Below, in pieces: positions 1-8,538 of a DNA stretch of 64,000 nucleotides. A program made the position numbers and the translations under genes. Positions within the stretch are counted from its first letter, which is position 1; each line of letters starts with the position of its first letter. Location: positions 6,423-70,422 of the forward strand of contig NZ_WQPN01000178.1 of NCBI RefSeq assembly GCF_018785315.1. Direction: 5' to 3'. The notes beneath the pieces were generated by a model. The model had not been told where the DNA came from, ran no database searches, and was given only the letters and a program-made list of their open reading frames with translations. Origin of the DNA: Clostridium sp. MCC353 (GTDB lineage Bacteria > Bacillota > Clostridia > Lachnospirales > Lachnospiraceae).

Positions 1-301
1 GATTTGTGGAGGCCGTCGGCAACTCTTAGGCTGAAAGAAGGGAAATGAAGGGGAAATCGCTGACCACAAAGTCAGCGATTTAGAGAACCTGAATCGAAAA
101 TTTCTTCAGAAATTCTTCGATGAATGTTCTCGGTACCCTTCATTTCCCTTCTTTCGGCCTTAGAGATGCCCCGGCCGGAACCATGAGCTGGAACCGCAAA
201 CCGTGCCCCGGCCTCCTGCAGAGCCAAACGCCCATCCGGTGTGCCCTCCCCATCCGCTTGACCAGTCTCGGACTCCATATTCCCTGGATCCCCGGCGTAA
301 C
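1..301 (+). repeat. Large branched-hairpin repeat, copy 1 (left end outside window)
   Basis: This non-coding stretch folds as a long stem carrying two hairpins. The inner stem pairs 23-53 with 136-165 (CTCTTAGGCT side against GCCTTAGAG side, through a GAAGGGAAATGAAGGG arm). Inside it are a short hairpin at 54-81 (AAATCGCTGAC with its complement) and a longer one at 83-131 (GAGAAC/GTTCTC, ATCGAA/TTCGAT, AATTTC/GAAATT). The layout, short hairpin then long hairpin in a common stem, is the same as copies 2 and 3, but the hairpin sequences differ. The right end (275-301, CCATATTCCCTGGATC then CCCGGCGTAAC) nearly matches the right end of copy 3. The outer stem is imperfect. The left outer arm runs off the window. 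Family not recognised. Confidence 0.75.
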
Positions 302-327
302 TTTGGCCACTCAACTAAATAAAGATT

Positions 328-1281
328 TTATATCACCCCCATGGACCTCAGCAGGAATATCCATCCCGTCATCGTAACCGCGCTGAACAGCGTTGTCAGC
401 ACAATGATCCCGGAAGAAAGAATCTCGTCGCTGCCCATATTCTGGGCCATTATGTAACAGCTTGGTGTTGTCGGCGCTGAGAGCATGATCAGGCAGGCCA
501 CAATTTCCGCCCTGTCAAATCCCAGATATAGGATTGCAGGCAGGAATACTGCTGTTTGAAGCACCAGCTTTACCAGGGTGGCTGCCAGGGCAGGTTTCAC
601 TTTCTGCCATGCGTCTCCGATCTCGAATCCTGCGCCTATGGCAATCAGTGCCAGAGGCGTTGCCATTGAGGACAAAGATGTGACGGTTTTATGTACCATT
701 ACCGGAAAATGGATATGGAACAGGGAAACCACGGTTCCTGCCAGGATGGCCAGTATAATCGGATTTTTGATAATATTGACGCAGGCCGCCTTCATTTTCC
801 GGGCCAAATCGATCTTTTCTCCTCCATTTTCCGCCTCTAAGGTCAAAACCAGCACAGAATATATGTTGTAAAGGGGAACCGTACTGACAATCATCATGGG
901 GCCCATGCCGGAATTACCGCAAAGGTTCTGGATAAAGGCGATTCCCAAAACCGCGGCGCTGCTGCGGAAGGAGCCCTGGACAAATGCGCTTCTCATCCTC
1001 TTATCTTTCAAAAACAGCTTCGCCCCGCCCCAGATCAGCCAAAAACAGAGAGAAGTAGATATCATGCAGAACAGCACGAAATCCAGGTGAAACTGTTCAC
1101 TGAAATTGATGTTGGATAAATCTTTAAAAAGCAGCGCGGGTAGGGTCACATTGAAGTTAAATTTATTGGCCTTTTCCACGAAATTGCCGTCCAGCATTCC
1201 GATCCGTTTTAGAATATATCCGATTACGATTACAAAGAAAATTGGGAATGTGATATTAATGCTATAGAGAAAATGTTCCAT
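328..1281 (-). CDS. AEC-family (auxin efflux carrier-like) membrane transporter
   Basis: A 317-residue, very hydrophobic protein with about ten membrane segments, the usual length for the AEC/PF03547 family. The start (FPIFFVIVIGYILKRIG, then a KFNFNVTLPALLF segment around residues 40-55) is typical of the family's first two helices, and the polar-Pro APTTPSCYIMAQ stretch near residue 270 is typical of its C-terminal half. Members export or exchange small organic acids such as malate; the substrate here cannot be read. It is divergent from a LysR regulator, with which it may be co-regulated, and it ends next to hairpin repeat copy 1, which probably also acts as its terminator. Confidence 0.85.
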   Translation of the reverse strand: MEHFLYSINITFPIFFVIVIGYILKRIGMLDGNFVEKANKFNFNVTLPALLFKDLSNINFSEQFHLDFVLFCMISTSLCFWLIWGGAKLFLKDKRMRSAFVQGSFRSSAAVLGIAFIQNLCGNSGMGPMMIVSTVPLYNIYSVLVLTLEAENGGEKIDLARKMKAACVNIIKNPIILAILAGTVVSLFHIHFPVMVHKTVTSLSSMATPLALIAIGAGFEIGDAWQKVKPALAATLVKLVLQTAVFLPAILYLGFDRAEIVACLIMLSAPTTPSCYIMAQNMGSDEILSSGIIVLTTLFSAVTMTGWIFLLRSMGVI

Positions 1282-1476
1282 TTGCAGTGCCAGCCTTTCT
1301 TTTTCATTCTAGTTCAACAGCCGAAGCCATTTTCCCGGTCTTCCGGTTCCGCCGCCCAGGCAGGGATCCTATAATCCCTTAATTTTAAAATATACCGCGA
1401 AGTGGGGCGTGCAGATGGCGGGAATGAATTTTCAAACACACTCTAGCATATCAGATCAGACATTGTTTGCAAATCG

Positions 1477-1498
1477 AATATTATTGATATATAATATT
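1477..1498. promoter_or_regulatory. Candidate LysR operator palindrome
   Basis: AATATTAT-TGATAT-ATAATATT is a 22-bp inverted repeat with perfect 8-bp arms. It lies between the divergent AEC permease and LysR genes, about 50 bp upstream of the LysR start, and a further AT-rich TAATATTTAAAT follows. LysR proteins commonly bind such AT-rich dyads next to their own gene, so this is the best operator candidate here. The assignment is inference. Confidence 0.45.
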
Positions 1499-1549
1499 TA
1501 TATTTGTAATATTTAAATCCGAACTCATTTATGAAAGGAGATGCCCCAT

Positions 1550-2476
1550 ATGACAATTGAGGAAATCGACGCCTTTTTAGCCGTCGTGGAATGCGGCACC
1601 CTTTCCATTGCCGCGGATAAGCTGTTTATCAGCCAAAGCACCATCAGCCAGCGCCTGAAGCGTCTGGAAAATGAATTAGGCGCCAGATTATTTCTCAGGC
1701 AGCAGGGACAGCGTTCCGCTGTATTGACCCCGGCCGGTTCCAACCTGGTTCCCATGGCACAGCAGTGGGCCAGTTTGTGGCGGGATATGTATTCACTGAA
1801 CACAATATCGGGTAAATCCTCCCTTTCCATTGGAAGCGTAGATTTGGTCAACAGCATTTCCTTTGTGCCGCTCTATAAAAATGTTCTGAAAAGCCATCCG
1901 GAGATTGAACTGGACATCAACACCCATCATTCATCGGAAATCCACGGCCTTTTGGAAAACAGGATCATCGATATCGGTTTTGTATTCAGCCCGGTCAAAT
2001 ATCCCGATATCATTTCCACGCCTTTGTACAGTGAAAAAATGTATCTGATTACCCGGGACACCGGCATCTATTACGACAATATCAGCACAGCAAAGCTGGA
2101 TCCCCAAAAGGAAGCTTACCTGAGATGGAACACGGATTATGAATTATGGCATCACAGCAACTGGAGCCAGACCAGGCACCTGGTCAATGTCAATACGGGC
2201 ACGAATATGATCCATTATCTGGACGAACCCGGCAGTTGGACAATCGGGCCTGCTTCCCTGGTGCGTTTTCTAAAAAACCGGCAGGATACCGCCTTCTATC
2301 AACTAAAAGAAGCCCCGCCTCCCCTGGTGTGCTATCGTCTCACCCACCGCTACCCCAAACCCAGCAGGCAGGATGTTATGAACACTTTCTGCCGGGAAAT
2401 GGAACTATTCATAAAATCAAATGACAGGATGAACTGGCTCGGCTCCGTCCCACCGCTCGGTGAACATGACGGCTGA
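1550..2476 (+). CDS. LysR-type transcriptional regulator
   Basis: A 308-residue protein with an N-terminal winged helix-turn-helix (residues about 3-60; AADKLFISQSTISQRLKRLE is the recognition part) and a C-terminal periplasmic-binding-like effector domain from about residue 88. The ATG at 1550 was chosen over the in-frame ATG at 1541 because the AAAGGAG at 1534-1540 lies 9 bases before 1550 and abuts 1541. It is divergent from the AEC permease and is followed 22 bases later by an MFS transporter in the same direction, so it probably controls one or both in response to a small organic ligand. The ligand is unknown. Confidence 0.9.
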   Translation: MTIEEIDAFLAVVECGTLSIAADKLFISQSTISQRLKRLENELGARLFLRQQGQRSAVLTPAGSNLVPMAQQWASLWRDMYSLNTISGKSSLSIGSVDLVNSISFVPLYKNVLKSHPEIELDINTHHSSEIHGLLENRIIDIGFVFSPVKYPDIISTPLYSEKMYLITRDTGIYYDNISTAKLDPQKEAYLRWNTDYELWHHSNWSQTRHLVNVNTGTNMIHYLDEPGSWTIGPASLVRFLKNRQDTAFYQLKEAPPPLVCYRLTHRYPKPSRQDVMNTFCREMELFIKSNDRMNWLGSVPPLGEHDG

Positions 2477-2498
2477 CCCGCTAAGAAATGGAGATATC

Positions 2499-3671
2499 AT
2501 GAAACGTTCAAGAATTTTACTCAGCATTACCATCATTTTTTTCTGGGCTTCGGAATACTGCCACGCCCCCTATTTCACCCCTTACCTCCAAACTCTGGGA
2601 TTCGCGGCGGGGGCGGTTGGATTCATGACAGGGATGTATGGATTTACCCAGATGATCGTCCGCATCCCTATGGGAATTGTGACAGATGTGACCGGGTGTT
2701 ACAAAAAGACCATTTTGCTGGGGACTATTTTCACCACGGTCTCTTCCTTCGGCCTGATTTTTTCCACTCATTTTGCCGCAATTGTGATCTGTAGGATTCT
2801 GGCCGGGGTTGCGGCCTCTTCCTGGCTGGCGTTCACAATCCTGTACGCCGCATACTATGAAGCGGATAAGGGCGTTCAGGCCATGGCAAATGTCACCGCA
2901 TTTAACAGCGCCGGAAAACTCCTGGCCTTTATTCTCGGTATGATAACGGCATCCATTTGGGGATACCGCATTCCGCTGGTATGCAGTTTTCTCACGGGGA
3001 TCGCGGCTATTTTGTGCGCCCTGGCATTAAAACCCATAGAAATAAAAAGGGAACCGCTGAAAATCAGCCATCTCGCCGTTGTATTCTTACATCCGGCTGT
3101 GCTGTGCGCTTCCTTTTTTGCGATCATTATGCAGTTGTTCCTTCAGGGAACCGTATTTTCCTTTACATCTGCCGTAGCCCGTGACTTAGGGGCTTCACCT
3201 CTGGAAATCGGCATCAATACGGCCCTGTTCACCCTGGTTCAGATCCTTGCGGCAGGTTATATCGGCAAACACCTGATGAAACGGGTGAACACCTGGCAGG
3301 CCATTGCCCTTGGCTTCCTCATGATGACCGTCTACTGTGTGATGACCGCCTTCACGTCCCATATGGCGGTGCTCTACATAGCCCAGGCCATCGGCGGCGT
3401 CAGCGGGCTGATGCTGACCTCCATCCTGACCGCTCTGACCATCCGCTACATTCCCCAGGAAAACCAGTCCACAGCCATGGGGCTGTTTCAGGCCCTCTAC
3501 GGAATCGGAATGGCACTGGGGCCGATGATGACGGGAACCCTGTCCGCCAGATACAATTACCGCACCGCCTACCTGGCCATCGGCGGCTGCACTCTGGCCG
3601 CCGCCGTCCTGGCTCCAATTCTGCTCCCCCGGGTTGAAAAAAATGCCTCCGGTCAGTCTCCGCGGAAATAA
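2499..3671 (+). CDS. Major facilitator superfamily transporter
   Basis: A 390-residue protein with twelve predicted membrane helices in two six-helix halves. The loop after helix 2 reads GFTQMIVRIPMGIVTDVTG, a variant of the MFS motif A. The ATG at 2499 is preceded by GGAG at a 6-base distance; an upstream ATG at 2466 inside the LysR 3' end lacks a good site. It probably forms an operon with the LysR gene. A drug or sugar substrate is possible and cannot be told apart here. Its 3' end overlaps the convergent lipoprotein gene by 19 bases. Confidence 0.85.
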   Translation: MKRSRILLSITIIFFWASEYCHAPYFTPYLQTLGFAAGAVGFMTGMYGFTQMIVRIPMGIVTDVTGCYKKTILLGTIFTTVSSFGLIFSTHFAAIVICRILAGVAASSWLAFTILYAAYYEADKGVQAMANVTAFNSAGKLLAFILGMITASIWGYRIPLVCSFLTGIAAILCALALKPIEIKREPLKISHLAVVFLHPAVLCASFFAIIMQLFLQGTVFSFTSAVARDLGASPLEIGINTALFTLVQILAAGYIGKHLMKRVNTWQAIALGFLMMTVYCVMTAFTSHMAVLYIAQAIGGVSGLMLTSILTALTIRYIPQENQSTAMGLFQALYGIGMALGPMMTGTLSARYNYRTAYLAIGGCTLAAAVLAPILLPRVEKNASGQSPRK

Positions 3672-5122
3672 AGGGCTTTTATATATCCCTTGGAGTCGGT
3701 TACCGGTACATTTCCCTCATAAGGGGACGGCCCATAGGGGCTGACTTCATTAAAGTCCATCACCCTGTAGCTGCCCGCCATTTCTTCCCTGTCCTTCACA
3801 GGCAGGTCGAAATAGCCATAAAACTCTTCACAGGCCCCTTTCAGCACGTAAATGCCGCCCTCATACACCCGTTTAAATCTTGTATCATCGCTGTCTCCCC
3901 ACAGGCGGAAAACTCCCATGTCAGGCTCATAAGCCGCCATGACATAGTCTCCCTCTTCACTGCTGCCGGCATTTTTCTCCGTCAGCACATACATCCCATA
4001 ATCCGGGTTTTGGGACTTTTTAAGGACAGCGGTCTTCCCGGTCAGCTCATCTGTAACCAGTTCAACGCCGTCTCCCGCGTCCACAGCGTCAAGCTGTTCC
4101 GGTGTAACTGTAATCGGCACATGGATTGAGCCTTCCGCTTCATAGTAGATCCCCCGGTCAGCCGTATGCTCAAAATCCGAATACATGCTGATATAGATTT
4201 CTCCCCGTTTCGGAAGAAGTTCCAGATAAGGGGCGGCCGGAAGCGCATCATAGGCCGTCTTCAGTTCCAATGCCCGTTTTTCATCGTATTTCTCTTCTGC
4301 TTCTTTCAAAAATGTGATATTCCTCTTTTCAATCCCTGACAACAGCTCTTCGCTGAACTTATCTCCATCTATGCTTTCTTTGTACCACGGCTCCGCGCCG
4401 AAGTAGTTTTTCAATTTTTCAGTTTTAAAAATCCTGCCGTAAACAGCATAAAACTGGTTTCTCAAAAGCTGCATATCATCCAGGTTAAGGCCGATTAAGT
4501 CGGTGTCGTTTAATGGACGGCTGAATGCGTCGGGCATGATAAGGCTGTCTTCCACGGCGTAGTAATCCCCTGCCGCCTCTGTGCTGCCCTGGAGCGTTAT
4601 GGAACCGTCTTTATTTAACACCACCGTATAGGCGGCCCCGCTGCTGCCGTATGCAGTATCTTCCAGACTGTAGGAACCAGTGCCATCCTCATAAGGCAGG
4701 TTGAATTCATGGAGCCCCGTAAATGCATTGGAAAACATTTTATCTCTTTTTGAAAAATTTACCTGCAGGGTCCCTCTCGCATCCGGATCTCCCGGCAATA
4801 CGGACAGCCTGGAAGCAAAATCCCCGGCCTTAAAATACTGTCCGCAAAGGGCAGCCGCCTGGGCGGTGAGAGCAGTTCCCGGAGTTTGTTCCACCCCGGC
4901 AGTTTCTTCTTTCCCCGGTTTTCCCGTCTCAGACGGGCTCTCTGCCGTAGTATCCTCTGTTTCCGGTGCAGAAGTTATGTCCTTATGGCCGGATTCCTCC
5001 TGGGTATATTTACCTGTAACATCTTTAGAATCAGTAATCCGCTCGAAAGATCCGCAGGAAGTGATTACCAATGCGATTAGACAAGCGGCCGGTATCAATT
5101 TAAATTTTATATTGACTTTCAT
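3653..5122 (-). CDS. Lipoprotein with YARHG domain
   Basis: A 489-residue secreted protein. The signal peptide ends in a lipobox (ITSCGS, Cys about residue 23), followed by a Thr/Glu/Ser-rich linker to about residue 85. Around residues 210-255 is a YARHG domain (LDDMQLLRNQFYAVYGRIF then ..YFGAEPWYKES), an extracellular module found in many clostridial surface lipoproteins and of unclear function. The C-terminal half has no recognised domain. A Shine-Dalgarno GGGAGG precedes the ATG. The promoter is at 5191-5219. It probably sits on the outer face of the membrane; its role is unknown. Confidence 0.8.
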   Translation of the reverse strand: MKVNIKFKLIPAACLIALVITSCGSFERITDSKDVTGKYTQEESGHKDITSAPETEDTTAESPSETGKPGKEETAGVEQTPGTALTAQAAALCGQYFKAGDFASRLSVLPGDPDARGTLQVNFSKRDKMFSNAFTGLHEFNLPYEDGTGSYSLEDTAYGSSGAAYTVVLNKDGSITLQGSTEAAGDYYAVEDSLIMPDAFSRPLNDTDLIGLNLDDMQLLRNQFYAVYGRIFKTEKLKNYFGAEPWYKESIDGDKFSEELLSGIEKRNITFLKEAEEKYDEKRALELKTAYDALPAAPYLELLPKRGEIYISMYSDFEHTADRGIYYEAEGSIHVPITVTPEQLDAVDAGDGVELVTDELTGKTAVLKKSQNPDYGMYVLTEKNAGSSEEGDYVMAAYEPDMGVFRLWGDSDDTRFKRVYEGGIYVLKGACEEFYGYFDLPVKDREEMAGSYRVMDFNEVSPYGPSPYEGNVPVTDSKGYIKALYFRGD

Positions 5123-5190
5123 AGAAAAACCTCCCAGCTTTTTGGAAAATTCATGGACTTCAGGCTGTTAGCCTTGTGATTCTTTTTTCC

Positions 5191-5219
5191 AGTATAGCCC
5201 TTTTTCCAGTTGATTCCAA
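5191..5219 (-). promoter_or_regulatory. Promoter of the YARHG lipoprotein gene
   Basis: On the minus strand TTGGAA (5219-5214) and TATACT (5196-5191) are separated by 17 bases, a good sigma-A promoter about 70 bases upstream of the lipoprotein start. Hairpin repeat copy 2 begins about 65 bases further upstream. Confidence 0.6.
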
Positions 5220-5285
5220 GCGACGTTTTTCTTAAAATAATTAAGGATTTATTTACATAAAATGGATTTAGGTGAGAAGGTTACG

Positions 5286-5618
5286 CAGAAAAGCGGGGAG
5301 GGGGGACGGCGGGAAAAAAGACCGGGGAGCAAAACGGGGAAAATCAGCGGTACAGGGATCTGATTCCAACCGTTAAGTGGAACTAAGGCTTTCAGCAGGA
5401 ACGAAGGCGGTCCGATGCCCATTCACGGTAAACTCTTTATGGACTTTACCGTTCAGGGGCATCTCAGAAACTGATTGGGTTTTCAGTTTCTGCCCGCCTT
5501 CGTTCCTGCTGAAAACCTAAGTTCCACTAAACGGTTTCCACACGACCCCTGTACCGCTGATTTTCCCCGTTTTGCTCCCCGGTCTTTTTTCCCGCCGTCC
5601 CCCCTCCCCGCTTTTCTG
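5286..5618 (-). repeat. Large branched-hairpin repeat, copy 2
   Basis: A 333-bp inverted repeat. The outer arms, 5286-5357 and 5547-5618, are 72 bp each and pair without a mismatch. A second, near-perfect stem pairs 5368-5410 with 5494-5536. Between the arms lies the core: a hairpin at 5414-5463 (GATGCCC/GGGCATC and CGGTAAA/TTTACCG) and a shorter hairpin at 5465-5492 (CAGAAACTGA/TCAGTTTCTG). The core is the reverse complement of the core in copy 3 with only about three differences, whereas the outer arms of the two copies are unrelated in sequence. A subsegment of the inner stem (CCAACCGTTAAGTGGAACTA) is shared with copy 3. The drawn fold resembles the T-shape of a parvoviral terminal repeat, though no relation is implied. 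It lies between divergent genes. Confidence 0.9.
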
Positions 5619-5662
5619 CTGGTTTTCTCGGGAGTAATTATTTAAAAACAATTTTGTAAATT

Positions 5663-6063
5663 ATGAGAAAATTTAACATCAAGCGTCAAGGCATTTTCGA
5701 AAATGACTTCAGGGTTAATGGTAAGATTCCTGAAAAGGAATTAGACAGCAGAAGGCCTCTGACTGAAGGAGAAGCGGCAAGACTAAATGATGATTTTATT
5801 GTGGAGTATACTTACAACTCCAATGCGATTGACGGCAATGGCAGAACCGGAAGACTTTTAGTTAATTTGGAACTGATGAAAGCGGATATCCGCCAATTGA
5901 TATCAAATTTACAGACCGGATTGCATATTACAACGCCTTTGATGAATACCATGTAAAACACAACCTTTCAGCAATGGAAAATCTGTTAGCAGGATATATA
6001 AATTTGAAATTGGATTCATACTTGAACATGTTGCAAGAAGATGAACCGTATGAATCATTATAA
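5663..6063 (+). pseudogene. Fic-family protein remnant (internal deletion plus frameshift)
   Basis: The first part reads as the N-terminal region of a Fic/DOC AMP-transferase (FIVEYTYNSNAI), but at about residue 59 it jumps straight into the end of the catalytic motif, DGNGRTGRLLVNLELMK. The HPF half of the HPFxDGNGRTGR motif and roughly the whole preceding Fic core are missing, as if recombination joined the NAIxGN motif to the DGN of the catalytic loop. After codon MKA the frame is lost by one base. Continuing in the other frame gives GYPPIDIKFTDRIAYYNAFD and so on to a TAA at 6061-6063. The open frame itself stops at 5956. The product cannot be catalytically active. It is flanked by hairpin repeats 2 and 3 in opposite orientations. 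Confidence 0.85.
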
Positions 6064-6134
6064 ATAATAACTACAAACATATTTAACAGAAACAAAATAA
6101 AATGTTATTTATCCTCTATTAAGCCAGTACACAG

Positions 6135-6499
6135 CCGGGAATCCAGGGAATGGGGACAGACGGGGGCGGAGGCCTCCTTGGAGGTTTGACACCGGGCGGA
6201 GCAAACTCCGTTGGCGATGAAAGCCGTCTGGAAACCGTTAGTGAAAGTTAGGCTCCAAGGACGGAAAAAGACGGGCAGAAACTGAAAACCAAATCAGTTT
6301 CTGAGATGCCCACTGAACGGTAAAGTCCCATAAAGAGTTTACCGTGAATGGGCATCGGACCGTCTTTTTCCGTCCTTGGAGCCTTAGTTTCACTTACGGT
6401 TGGAAGCCGGTTTTCATCGCCAACGGAGTTTGCTCCGCCCGGTGTCAAACCTCCAAGGGGGCCTCCGCCCCCGTCCGTCCCCATTCCCTGGATTCCCGG
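6135..6499 (+). repeat. Large branched-hairpin repeat, copy 3
   Basis: A 365-bp inverted repeat. The outer arms 6135-6222 and 6412-6499 pair over about 85 bp with few mismatches, and the inner stem pairs 6233-6274 with 6360-6401. The core has the short hairpin first (6276-6303) and the long hairpin second (6305-6356), that is, the reverse complement of the copy 2 core. Outer arm sequences do not match copy 2. The outermost right end (CCATTCCCTGGATTCCCGG then CGTTAC) nearly matches copy 1. The copy lies between the convergent Fic remnant and SDR gene, where it could serve as a two-way terminator. Confidence 0.9.
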
Positions 6500-6530
6500 C
6501 GTTACATTCACAAATATGTAAAATAAACCT

Positions 6531-7301
6531 TTACGGCTTCATCCCCACGCCACCCTGTATGAACAGCGTATCCCCCGTAATATACTTCGCGTCATAGCTT
6601 GCCAGGAACACGCAGACCTTTCCGATATCCTTCTCCGCATCCCCGTATCTTCCAAGAGGAATCTCATCCAGATTCTTCTTAAACATCTCCGGGTTCTCAC
6701 GGCCCCACTCTGCCAGTTTATCGGTCATAACAAGGGGAAGGATTACGTTGACATTGATGTCATACGCGCCCCATTCATTGGCCGCCACTCGGGACATGCC
6801 GCGGATGCCCTCTTTGGCCGCTGCGTAGGAACTCTGCCCCGGTTTTCCTGAAATACCGGCGCCGGAAGCGAAATTGATCACAGATCCTTTGGTTTCCTTT
6901 AAATACGGAAATGCGTGCTTCATATAAAAGAACGTCGCGTAAAGTCCCGAATATAAAGCGATGTCAAAATCCTTTTTCGTATGTTCCACCAGGGTCAAGC
7001 CGGATGCCGAGGCCTGGGCGCTGTTTATCAGCACATCCAGTTTTCCAAAATGCTCCACTCCTTTTTCAATCGCGGTTTTTACCTGTTCTTCATCCGCGCC
7101 GTCCGTAACGATGGTAAACACTTCTGTCCCAAACTCTTTTTCCAGCTCCGCCTTGGTCCTTTCCATACCGCCAGGATATAAATCGGTTAAAATCATCTTT
7201 GCGCCTTCATCCGCAAATGCCCTTGCCACTCCCCGTGCGATGCCTCCGCCGCCGCCAGTAAGAAGGACAACCCGTTCTTCCATTCTTCTCAAATGCTGCA
7301 T
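6531..7301 (-). CDS. Short-chain dehydrogenase/reductase (SDR)
   Basis: A 256-residue classical SDR. The cofactor-binding loop is TGGGGGIARGVA (residues about 15-26), a variant of TGxxxGIG. The active site Tyr/Lys is in SSYAAAKEG (about 158-166) preceded by NFASG. The C-terminal ITGDTLFIQGG is the usual final strand. It oxidises or reduces a hydroxyl of a sugar-derived substrate with NAD(P). Its position as the last gene of the sugar-acid operon suggests a step in that pathway. AGGAGG at 7310-7315 supports the ATG at 7301. The 266 bases upstream hold no other feature I can support. Confidence 0.88.
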   Translation of the reverse strand: MQHLRRMEERVVLLTGGGGGIARGVARAFADEGAKMILTDLYPGGMERTKAELEKEFGTEVFTIVTDGADEEQVKTAIEKGVEHFGKLDVLINSAQASASGLTLVEHTKKDFDIALYSGLYATFFYMKHAFPYLKETKGSVINFASGAGISGKPGQSSYAAAKEGIRGMSRVAANEWGAYDINVNVILPLVMTDKLAEWGRENPEMFKKNLDEIPLGRYGDAEKDIGKVCVFLASYDAKYITGDTLFIQGGVGMKP

Positions 7302-7567
7302 AATCCATACCTCCTGATTTCATATTCAACGTTCCGTTGTGTAATCGGGCAAAAACTGCTCTATGTATGGATTATAGTCTTCCGTAAATTTTCTGTCAAT
7401 AGCAATATTTTTCGTTTGTTATTTAATTATCGCAGGATATTTTTATATATTTTCAGCCTATTTTCTCGTTTTTCCAGGCTTCCCCTCTCGCAGTTTCCTG
7501 CTAAAAAACCGGATTAAACCTAAATATTTTTTCATTTTTGAAGTTTATTTAACAATATTTTTCAGGT

Positions 7568-8509
7568 TTAATGGATTATATTCTGCGGTTTTCCGTCCAG
7601 ATACTTTTTCACATTGTCAAATACGATCACTGCTCTTTTTACCAAAGCCTCTTTTGTGGCAAATGCGATATGCGGTGTGACAATCGTATTGGGCGTATCT
7701 AAAAGCGGGTGGTTCTCCTCTATGGGCGGCTCCTTTTCAAACACATCGATGCAGGCGCCGGCCAGACGGCCCTCTTTTAACGCCTCTGCCAACGCGTCCG
7801 TGTCCACAACCGGCCCTCTGGCCGTATTGATTAAAACAGCACTTTTCTTCATCAATTTTATATTCTCTTTGTTGATCAAACCCTTGGTCTGGGCATTTAA
7901 AGGCGTATGCAGCGATACAATATCACATTCCGACAACAGAGTATCCAGATCCACATATTTAATCCCCGGAAGATCCTTAACCGTCCTGCTGTATGCATAC
8001 ACTTCGCATCCGAATGCCTGTGCAATCAGGGCAACCCTCTCGCCAATGGCTCCTGTGCCCACGACGCCGAATTTCTTTCCTTCCAGTTCAAAACCGACCA
8101 GGCCGTCTTTCGTGCCTCCCCTGCGGCATGCCAGATCACAGGGAATCACATTGCGGTAAAGGGAAATCAACATGCCGAACACCAGATCAGCCACCGCGCA
8201 GGTGGAATATCCCGCACAGTTGCAGACGGTTATGCCCCGGTTCCTGCACGCCTCCATGGCGATATGATCCACTCCGGTAAATGCAACCGACAACAGTTTT
8301 AAATTTTCACACCCCTCAATCACTTCCTGGTTCAGCGGTAAATTAGATACTACGATGATATCCGCATCCCTTCCGCGTTCAATTAGTTCTCCGGTATCCG
8401 TGGTTCTGGTATTATAATAGACAAGTTCCACTTGATCCTTTAATTCCGACGCCATTTCCATCAGTTTTTCATCCGCTACTCCTAACGGCTCAATGATTAC
8501 CATTTTCAT
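7568..8509 (-). CDS. D-isomer-specific 2-hydroxyacid dehydrogenase
   Basis: A 313-residue NAD-dependent dehydrogenase. The Rossmann loop is VGTGAIGERVA (about residues 150-160), the substrate-binding Arg is in NTARGPVVD (about 230-238), the Glu in FEKEPP (about 259-264) and the catalytic His in TPHIAFAT (about 281-288). Enzymes of this type interconvert 2-oxoacids and D-2-hydroxyacids. In this operon, between an enolase-superfamily dehydratase and an SDR, it probably reduces a 2-keto sugar acid or aldonate intermediate. The exact substrate cannot be read. Confidence 0.9.
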   Translation of the reverse strand: MKMVIIEPLGVADEKLMEMASELKDQVELVYYNTRTTDTGELIERGRDADIIVVSNLPLNQEVIEGCENLKLLSVAFTGVDHIAMEACRNRGITVCNCAGYSTCAVADLVFGMLISLYRNVIPCDLACRRGGTKDGLVGFELEGKKFGVVGTGAIGERVALIAQAFGCEVYAYSRTVKDLPGIKYVDLDTLLSECDIVSLHTPLNAQTKGLINKENIKLMKKSAVLINTARGPVVDTDALAEALKEGRLAGACIDVFEKEPPIEENHPLLDTPNTIVTPHIAFATKEALVKRAVIVFDNVKKYLDGKPQNIIH

Positions 8510-8538
8510 GTCTTTTTCTGCCTCCTGAACTGTTTACA

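Noticed and set aside
120-377. Open frames within hairpin repeats 1 and 3 (also about 6248-6597)
   Set aside because: They lie on self-complementary non-coding DNA, have low-complexity products and no ribosome sites.
5286-6499. The flanking repeats as an ordinary composite transposon around the Fic gene
   Set aside because: No transposase, no target duplication visible, and the arms are unrelated between copies, unlike IS ends.
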